Of a stretch of DNA of 9,469 nucleotides, positions 4,651 through 9,469 are shown one piece after another. Position numbers and translations under genes: made by a program. This stretch comes from Deltaproteobacteria bacterium (GTDB taxonomy: Bacteria; Desulfobacterota; Anaeroferrophillalia; Anaeroferrophillales; Tharpellaceae): positions 1 through 9,469 of the forward strand of contig DAOWIX010000074.1 in assembly GCA_030640695.1 (NCBI GenBank), given 5' to 3'. Numbering within the stretch: position 1 is the stretch's first letter; every line of letters starts with the position of its first letter. A model generated the notes under the pieces. The model had not been told where the DNA came from. It worked only from the letters and a program-made list of their open reading frames with translations, and did no database searches.

Positions 4651-6579
4651 ATGAGTAATAAAGTACGCGCTGAAATTCGTCTCCTGCCGCCTGAGGTCTG
4701 TAATCAGATTGCCGCCGGTGAGGTGGTTGAACGACCGGCTTCGGTGGTTAAGGAGTTGGTTGAGAATGCTCTTGATGCCGGGGCCGATCAGATCAAGGTG
4801 GTGATCGAGGAGGGCGGCAAAAATCTGATCGAAGTGATTGATAACGGTCATGGCATGGATGCGGCCCAGGCCCATCTTGCTTTAGCGCGTCATGCAACCA
4901 GTAAGATTACCTCTGCGGCCGATCTTTTCGGAGTCAGTAGCTATGGCTTTCGCGGTGAGGCCTTGCCCAGTATTGCCGCAGTTTCTCGTTTTTCCCTGAC
5001 CTCCCGCACGCAAGCGATGGAGGCCGCCGTCAAGCTTGAGGTTGCCGCCGGAGGTGAAGTTAGAGAGGAGTCGGTCGGGGCCCCGGTTGGTACCAAGGTT
5101 ACGGTTGCCGATCTCTTCTATTCGGTTCCGGCCCGCAAGAAATTTCTCAAAACCACAAATACCGAAAGAGGGGCTGTTTTAGAGCGCTTACAGCGTTTAG
5201 CGATGTCCCATCCCGAATGCTCTTTTTTGCTTGAACACAATGGCCGACGCCTGCTCAACGCGACCCGGGGCGATCGTGAGAGTGATCGTGTAGCTTCCGT
5301 TTTAGGGCTTGAGCTCAATGAACAATTGCGAGAATTAGCCGAGGCCGGTGGCGATGAGGTCAAGGTTAGAGGTTATGTCAGTTTGCCCGTGGTTCAGCGC
5401 TCAAACTCTCGCCATCTCTATTTTTTCGTTAATCGGCGGGCGGTTCGGGACAAGGCTCTACTCCAGGCTCTGTTGAAAGCTTACGAAGGCACCTTGCCGC
5501 GGGGGCGCTATCCGGCTGCGGTTCTTTTTTTGACGGTTGCGGCTGGGGCGGTTGATGTCAATGTCCATCCTGCCAAAGAGGAGGTTCGTTTTGCCGATGG
5601 CGGCCGGATTTTCGGTTTGATTCGTCAGGCGGTGGCCGAAAGCTTGAGCGGTTATCCCTCCTTAAATTCGACCAGTGATTTTTTCGCACCAGCCGGAGGG
5701 TCGGGGAGAGTGGCCGACGAGTCGGCGCGCTTGGCGCTCGACCGATCGCCAGAGAGCTCTCTGGCGCCCACATTCTACGAAGCATCAGAGGCAAGAGGTT
5801 TTTCCGGGTTGCCATCGTCTTCCCGAGCCCACGTGACGGCTGGTGGCGGGTATCAAAAATCCGGTCAGAATCAGTCAGAAATGAGATCCTCAAGTTATGA
5901 GAGAGGCCAGGTCGTTGAGTCCCGACCGGACGGTTTTTTCTCTTTTCCTTCATTTTCATCCGGCGAGACAGAAACCTTACCTGGTATGCAGGGCTTAGAG
6001 AGCGGTTTTTTTTCCACTATGAGAGTTGTTGGTTCGCTGTGGAATGCCTATATAATTTTGCAATGTCATGATAAATGCTATCTGCTTGATCAGCATGCCG
6101 CCCATGAGCGGGTTATTTTCGAGGATCTTAAAAGCCGGCGGCTGGGCAGTAGCGCTGCTCAGCGCCTGCTTTTGCCGGTTCAGGTAGAGTGTACGCCCAG
6201 TGAAGAGGCTCAGGCTGAAGAGTGTCGGGAGCTGCTTTACTCTTTAGGTTTTGAATTTGACTCTTTAGGGCCGCGGACGTTGGTTTTGCAGACGGTCCCT
6301 TTGTTGGTTGATGGTTTGTCGGTTGATACGGTTTTTTTAGAGACCTTGGCCGATATTGCGAGCGGCGGACGGGGGCAGGAGTCCGCCGTTATTGATGCGA
6401 TGCTGGCCCGTCTCGCTTGTCGGATGGCCGTCAAAGCGAATCAATTATTAAGCCCTGGAGAGATTCGTGCCCTCCTCGAAAAATTGGATAAAACCCCACT
6501 GGCACACACCTGTCCGCATGGCCGGCCTTTCTATTTCTGTATGGATCGGAGTGGGATAGAGAAACGCTTCCAACGTTGA
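4651..6579 (+). CDS. mutL: DNA mismatch repair protein MutL, endonuclease type
   Basis: A 642-residue MutL that couples MutS mismatch recognition to strand removal. The N-terminal GHKL ATPase has its motifs: VKELVENALDAGA with Glu35 and Asn39 (matching E. coli Glu29 and Asn33), DNGHGM at 64-69, HATSKI at 81-86 and GFRGEALPSI from 99. The transducer domain ends near NVHPAKEEVRF (304-313). A poorly conserved serine- and glycine-rich linker spans about 335-455. The C-terminal domain carries the metal-dependent nuclease motif DQHA(X)2E(X)4E at 480-491, ACR at 589-591, CPHGRP at 621-626 and a terminal FQR at 640-642. QRLLLP at 504-509 fits the beta-clamp binding pattern. The protein is therefore predicted to nick DNA itself and not to need MutH. 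It starts 4 bases after the DUF1232 gene with no evident Shine-Dalgarno. Confidence 0.97.
   Translation: MSNKVRAEIRLLPPEVCNQIAAGEVVERPASVVKELVENALDAGADQIKVVIEEGGKNLIEVIDNGHGMDAAQAHLALARHATSKITSAADLFGVSSYGFRGEALPSIAAVSRFSLTSRTQAMEAAVKLEVAAGGEVREESVGAPVGTKVTVADLFYSVPARKKFLKTTNTERGAVLERLQRLAMSHPECSFLLEHNGRRLLNATRGDRESDRVASVLGLELNEQLRELAEAGGDEVKVRGYVSLPVVQRSNSRHLYFFVNRRAVRDKALLQALLKAYEGTLPRGRYPAAVLFLTVAAGAVDVNVHPAKEEVRFADGGRIFGLIRQAVAESLSGYPSLNSTSDFFAPAGGSGRVADESARLALDRSPESSLAPTFYEASEARGFSGLPSSSRAHVTAGGGYQKSGQNQSEMRSSSYERGQVVESRPDGFFSFPSFSSGETETLPGMQGLESGFFSTMRVVGSLWNAYIILQCHDKCYLLDQHAAHERVIFEDLKSRRLGSSAAQRLLLPVQVECTPSEEAQAEECRELLYSLGFEFDSLGPRTLVLQTVPLLVDGLSVDTVFLETLADIASGGRGQESAVIDAMLARLACRMAVKANQLLSPGEIRALLEKLDKTPLAHTCPHGRPFYFCMDRSGIEKRFQR
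5747..5766. repeat. 20-base perfect palindrome in the mutL linker
   Basis: CGCCAGAGAGCTCTCTGGCG is a perfect self-complementary sequence of 10+10 bases in the coding sequence of the MutL linker, encoding part of SPESSLAP. A second inverted repeat, GCCGAC-GA-GTCGGC, lies just upstream at 5713-5726. No function is known. Confidence 0.8.
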
Positions 6580-6598
6580 TGTTTGAGATGATTTTTGT

Positions 6599-7348
6599 AT
6601 GAGTTTTAAAATTCACAAAGTTGTTTATATTTCACTTATAGTTCTCTTGGGGCTTACTGCCTGTGGTCGGCCGCCGCTTGATCCTGGCAGTCTGGAAGGG
6701 GATGCGATTGCCGGTCGTACAGCTTGGAGTCGGATGGTCAAACTGGAAAGCCTTAAGGCCTCGGCTGTGCTTTCCTGGAAGTCGACTGACGGCAGTCATG
6801 GTAAATATAAGGTGCGCCTCTTTCTTGAACCTCCAGAACGTTTGAAAATACAGTGGCTCACCCCTTGGGGCTCGGTGGCCGGGCAGCTGATTATGGCGGC
6901 TGATCAATTTTGGTTTTCTGATTCGCGCCAACGCTTGACCTGGCACGGTCGGACGGCTGATCTTAAGAGTCTGTTTCAGCGTAAAGAGAATCGTAGTTGG
7001 GAGTCGGCAACCCAGTTTTTTATGTACTGGCCTTTACTCTTCAGCTCTCCTGAAGAGGATGATGTGACTTTTGCAATGCAAGCCTCTATAAACTACCTAA
7101 CTACTGATGAGGGTCGTTATCTCAATAAGGTTATCAATTTTAAAGAGGGCGATGAGATGCACATCCGGCTTGATGATCTGGTGTCGGTTGCCGATCAACG
7201 TCTTTTTCCTCGTAACCTTGAGGCGCTGAGCCATGGTGGTCGGATCACGCTGACTCTACAGCAGTTTACGTTGCAAAAAGAACTTCTTCCTGAAACCTTT
7301 ATCTACAGTTTGGAAAATTTTAATCTACGTGAATGTTTAACTCGATAA
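6599..7348 (+). CDS. Outer-membrane lipoprotein, LolB/DUF4292-like
   Basis: A 249-residue predicted lipoprotein. The N-terminus has a short basic region (K4, H6, K7), a hydrophobic core (about 8-19) and the lipobox LTAC with Cys22 as the lipidated residue. The next residues are Gly and Arg, not Asp, which by the E. coli sorting rule favours the outer membrane. The mature part starts with a segment resembling the LolA/LolB beta-barrel fold: LESLKASAVLSW, then KVRLFLEPPERLKIQWLTPWG with the 'pdrlrl...p.G' pattern, and a later GRITLTLQQFTL strand. LolB receives lipoproteins from LolA and inserts them in the outer membrane; DUF4292-type relatives are of unknown role. I cannot decide between them. 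It starts 19 bases after mutL and ends 10 bases before trxB, so it is probably in the same transcript. Confidence 0.72.
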   Translation: MSFKIHKVVYISLIVLLGLTACGRPPLDPGSLEGDAIAGRTAWSRMVKLESLKASAVLSWKSTDGSHGKYKVRLFLEPPERLKIQWLTPWGSVAGQLIMAADQFWFSDSRQRLTWHGRTADLKSLFQRKENRSWESATQFFMYWPLLFSSPEEDDVTFAMQASINYLTTDEGRYLNKVINFKEGDEMHIRLDDLVSVADQRLFPRNLEALSHGGRITLTLQQFTLQKELLPETFIYSLENFNLRECLTR

Positions 7349-7352
7349 GGAG
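7347..7352 (+). promoter_or_regulatory. Ribosome binding site of trxB
   Basis: AAGGAG overlaps the TAA stop of the lipoprotein gene and lies 6 bases before the trxB ATG. It is the clearest Shine-Dalgarno on the plus strand of this window and sets the trxB start. Confidence 0.8.
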
Positions 7353-7358
7353 ATAATT

Positions 7359-8291
7359 ATGTCGGAGAGTGAAAATATTTTTGATGTTTTGATCATTGGT
7401 GGAGGTCCCGCCGGTCTGACCGCCGGTCTCTATGCGGCCCGGGCTCGAATGAAATGTGTTTTGTTGGAAAAGATGATGATGGGCGGCCAGATTGCTACGA
7501 CTGAAATGGTCGATAATTATCCAGGTTTTCCTGAAGGTATAGCCGGGGCACAAATCGGGCCTCTGTTTGAGTCGCAAGCTAAACGTTTTGGTCTTGAGGT
7601 GCGTCAGTTCCAGGAAGGTCTTACGGTTGAGCGTCGGGATGAAGGTTTTCTGGTTACCTGTGCCAACCGTGATGAGATTTTTTGCAAAAGTCTGATTGTT
7701 GCGACCGGTAGTGGTTGGACACCGCTTGGTATTCCTGGTGAAGAGAGCCTTAAAGGGGCTGGGGTCTCATATTGTGCGACTTGTGATGGTGCTTTTTTTC
7801 GTGACTTGGAGCTGGCGGTTATCGGTGGTGGTAATTCAGCTGTCGAAGAGGCTCTTTTTCTGACTAAATTTGCCAGCAAAGTTTATATTATACATCGTCG
7901 GGATCAACTGCGGGCCGAGAAGATTGTGCAGGAAAAAGCTTTTGCTAATCCCAAAATCGAGTTCGTCTGGTCGCATGTGCCGTTAGAGATCGTTGGTGAA
8001 AAAGAGGTTGAAGGGGTGCGGGTCAAAGATCTTAAAAGTGAAGAAGAGCGTTTGCTGCCGGTAGCCGGGGTCTTTATCTATGTCGGCATGAAAGCCGACA
8101 GTGATATTGTCAAAGAGCTGGTTACGGTGGATGCGCAAGGCTATATCGAAGCCGACGAAGATACTGTGACCTCCTGTCCTGGTCTTTTTGCCGCCGGTGA
8201 CGTGCGCCAAAAACCTTTGCGTCAAGTCGCCACTGCGATTGCCGATGGGGCCACAGCGGCGATTATGGCGGAAAAATATATCGAGCAATAG
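7359..8291 (+). CDS. trxB: Thioredoxin reductase (NADPH), low-molecular-weight type
   Basis: A 310-residue flavoprotein of normal length that uses NADPH and FAD to reduce thioredoxin in the cytosol. Visible motifs in order: the FAD dinucleotide-binding GGGPAGLTAGLYAAR (about 14-28), MGGQIATT (41-48), ATGSG (115-119), the redox-active dithiol Cys139-Ala-Thr-Cys142 in SYCATCDGAFF, the second nucleotide-binding GGGNSAVEEA (156-165), HRRDQLR (179-185), and the FAD-contacting GLFAAGDVR (275-283). The HRRxxxR group is the usual signature for the 2'-phosphate of NADPH. It follows the lipoprotein gene by 10 bases with an overlapping ribosome binding site. Thioredoxin itself is not in the window. Grd systems draw electrons from thioredoxin, but this gene is on the opposite strand about 5.5 kb away, so no specific link is shown. 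Confidence 0.96.
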   Translation: MSESENIFDVLIIGGGPAGLTAGLYAARARMKCVLLEKMMMGGQIATTEMVDNYPGFPEGIAGAQIGPLFESQAKRFGLEVRQFQEGLTVERRDEGFLVTCANRDEIFCKSLIVATGSGWTPLGIPGEESLKGAGVSYCATCDGAFFRDLELAVIGGGNSAVEEALFLTKFASKVYIIHRRDQLRAEKIVQEKAFANPKIEFVWSHVPLEIVGEKEVEGVRVKDLKSEEERLLPVAGVFIYVGMKADSDIVKELVTVDAQGYIEADEDTVTSCPGLFAAGDVRQKPLRQVATAIADGATAAIMAEKYIEQ

Positions 8292-8323
8292 GCTACCTTG
8301 AAAAATTGTCTTTTTGCTTTTAC

Positions 8324-8353
8324 TTGACAGTTTTCTTTTAACGTTTTAGTTAT
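8324..8353 (+). promoter_or_regulatory. Candidate promoter for pcm-rpoS
   Basis: In the 89-base gap between trxB and pcm, TTGACA at 8324-8329 is a perfect -35 box. The best -10 candidates are poor: AGTTAT at 8348-8353 (18-base spacing) or TAGTTA at 8347-8352 (17-base spacing). No other gap in the plus-strand run beyond ispG is this long. Supports a separate start of transcription for pcm and the sigma factor gene, as a hypothesis. Confidence 0.4.
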
Positions 8354-8380
8354 TTCAATTGATTTTAGGAATTAACCTTT

Positions 8381-9028
8381 ATGGATTACGCTCTGTTGCG
8401 TAAAAGAATGGTCGAAGAGCAGATTGTCGGCCGTGGTCTTAAGGATCCTCGCATTCTTGAAGTGATGCGGCGGATTCCGCGACATCTTTTTGTTGAACCG
8501 GGACTGGCTCATCAGGCCTATGGTGATTCACCCTTACCGATTGGCGAAGCGCAAACTATCAGTCAACCCTATATCGTAGCTTTTATGTTATCATCTTTAG
8601 GTCTTGTTGGTAGCGAGAAGGTACTTGAAATTGGTATGGGATCCGGCTATTTGACGGTTCTACTCTCATCTTTAGTGAAAAGAGTTTACGCCATTGAACG
8701 TTTACGTTCTCTGGCGATTCCGGCACGGCAGTTACTTGACCAAATGGAGTGTAATAATGTCCTGGTCAAAATCTTTGATGGTAGTTATGGTTGGCCAGAT
8801 GCCGCTCCCTTTGATGCAATTGTAGTTTCGGCTGTGGCTTCCGAAAAGCCTCCGGCTCCGCTTCTAGAACAATTGGTTGTAGGTGGTCGTCTGGTGATTC
8901 CTCTGGCCACTGAAAAAGGCCAGTATCTTTACCGCATTACCCGGCGCGGTGAAAAAGATTTTCAAAGTGAACGTTTGCTGGGTTGTAGTTTCGTAAAATT
9001 GGTGGGACGTAATGGCGGGAGAGGATAA
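8381..9028 (+). CDS. pcm: Protein-L-isoaspartate O-methyltransferase
   Basis: A 215-residue SAM-dependent methyltransferase of the usual PIMT length. It methylates the carboxylate of L-isoaspartyl residues in aged cytosolic proteins to start their repair. The N-terminus (RKRMVEEQIVGRGLKDPRIL) is typical. PIGEAQTISQPYIVAFM (about 53-69) is the family's substrate and SAM-contact region with Ser61 of the TISQP motif. VLEIGMGSGYLTVLL (81-95) is methyltransferase motif I and VYAIER (102-107) the next strand. FDAIVVSAV (144-152) and GGRLVIPL (167-174) are later motifs. The ATG has AGGA 10 bases upstream, slightly far. The last 17 bases overlap the start of the sigma factor gene, a link also known from other proteobacteria where pcm lies near rpoS. 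Confidence 0.96.
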   Translation: MDYALLRKRMVEEQIVGRGLKDPRILEVMRRIPRHLFVEPGLAHQAYGDSPLPIGEAQTISQPYIVAFMLSSLGLVGSEKVLEIGMGSGYLTVLLSSLVKRVYAIERLRSLAIPARQLLDQMECNNVLVKIFDGSYGWPDAAPFDAIVVSAVASEKPPAPLLEQLVVGGRLVIPLATEKGQYLYRITRRGEKDFQSERLLGCSFVKLVGRNGGRG

Positions 9029-9469
9029 GCATATTTTTTCGGGCGGTTCTCTTGAATCGTACCTTGGTGATATTCGTAATATACCCCTGCTTGGGGAAAG
9101 CGAAGAGATTGAACTCGCGCATCGGGTGAAAAAAGGGGATAGCGAAGCCCGGAAAAAGATGATTGAAGCTAACCTGAGGTTGGTTGTCCACTTGGTCAAG
9201 CACTATCAGAACCGGGGCTTGCCGACCGAAGATCTGATTGAGGAGGGTAATCTTGGATTGATTCGTGCGGTTGAAAGATTTGATCCTGAATTTAATTGTC
9301 GCTTCTCAACCTATGCGGTCTGGTGGATTCGCCAATATATGAGCCGGGCTCTGATTAGCCAGAGTAAAATTATCCGTCTACCGGTTCATGTTGTTGATGA
9401 ATTTAATACCTATATTAAGGGACGCCAGCAGTTTATTCGTGAACATGGGCGTGAACCCAGCTTTGAAGA
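9012..9469 (+). CDS. rpoS: RNA polymerase sigma factor, RpoS-like (5' part)
   Basis: I translated from ATG 9012; the frame stays open for 152 codons to the right edge, so regions 3 and 4 are missing. SLESYLGDIRNIPLL (about 13-27) is sigma region 1.2, followed by region 2: IEANLRLVV (51-59), EDLIEEGNLGLIRAVERFDPE (73-93), and RFSTYAVWWIRQ (97-108), the core-binding, promoter-melting and -10 recognition parts. IRLPVHVVDEFN (121-132) begins region 3. There is no region 1.1, and the LLxxxEE...RRM-like spacing and IRLPxHxxxExN pattern fit RpoS better than RpoD, which in this group carries a long N-terminal extension. The start lies inside the end of pcm (17-base overlap) and GGTGGG is about 5 bases upstream. 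Being next to pcm supports RpoS. Without the C-terminal half, another alternative group 2 sigma factor is possible. Confidence 0.85.
   Translation, partial: MAGEDKHIFSGGSLESYLGDIRNIPLLGESEEIELAHRVKKGDSEARKKMIEANLRLVVHLVKHYQNRGLPTEDLIEEGNLGLIRAVERFDPEFNCRFSTYAVWWIRQYMSRALISQSKIIRLPVHVVDEFNTYIKGRQQFIREHGREPSFE

Noticed and set aside
5558..5959. Minus-strand open frame of 133 codons inside mutL
   Set aside because: It covers the low-complexity linker region of mutL in antisense, with a composition (many Arg, Pro, Ser) typical of spurious frames.
7359..8291. trxB as the dedicated reductase of the Grd system
   Set aside because: Grd systems do use thioredoxin, but this trxB is on the opposite strand about 5.5 kb from the Grd genes, within a housekeeping gene run and without trxA, so a dedicated role is not supported.
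8292..8322. Possible terminator after trxB (AAAAATTGTCTTTTT)
   Set aside because: The only stem is A:T pairs around a short loop with no GC base pairs; it does not resemble an intrinsic terminator.
8734..8756. TTGACC...TAATAAT inside pcm as an rpoS promoter
   Set aside because: The spacing between the two elements is about 10 bases, too short for a sigma-70 promoter.
1..9469. CRISPR array, tRNA, rRNA or insertion sequence
   Set aside because: No regularly spaced repeats, tRNA-like cloverleaf, rRNA segment or transposase were seen; nearly all of the window is occupied by recognisable genes.

Overview
The window looks like chromosomal DNA from a Gram-negative anaerobe, most plausibly a member of the Desulfobacterota (old 'deltaproteobacteria'). 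The reasons are a glycine-reductase-type (Grd) component B pair, an outer-membrane-type lipoprotein, the MEP isoprenoid enzyme IspG, an endonuclease-type MutL, and a pcm gene overlapping an RpoS-like sigma factor gene. The lineage is an inference from gene content, not a direct reading. Coding density is high: eleven genes, two of them cut by the window ends, and no rRNA, tRNA, CRISPR or insertion sequence seen.

Left arm (1-3004, all minus strand). In transcription order: a PlsC-type acyltransferase, a PaaI/hotdog thioesterase, a GrdE/GrdG/GrdI-like proprotein with an Asn-Cys self-processing site, and the N-terminal 210 residues of a GrdB/GrdF/GrdH-like reductase subunit that runs off the left edge. 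The last two are separated by one base. They form the substrate-activating component B of a reductive amine cleavage system. The selenocysteine region of the B-like subunit would lie outside the window. The gene order (E-like directly followed by B-like, no grdA between) resembles sarcosine or betaine loci more than glycine loci.

Centre (3005-3199). An AT-rich divergent intergenic region with a good minus-strand promoter candidate and a small hairpin just ahead of ispG.

Right arm (3200-9469, all plus strand). In order: ispG (isoprenoid precursor synthesis), a DUF1232 membrane protein, mutL (mismatch repair), a LolB/DUF4292-like lipoprotein, trxB (thioredoxin reductase), pcm (isoaspartyl repair methyltransferase) and a 5' fragment of an rpoS-like sigma factor gene. 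Spacing is tight and no internal terminator is visible. A consensus -35 box in the 89-base gap before pcm suggests a second promoter for the pcm-rpoS pair. The arm reads as housekeeping and stress-repair functions rather than one pathway.

The most noteworthy items are the Grd component B pair outside the well-studied clostridia, MutL carrying the whole set of endonuclease and clamp-binding motifs, a 20-base perfect palindrome in the mutL linker, and the direct 17-base pcm/rpoS overlap with no nlpD between them.
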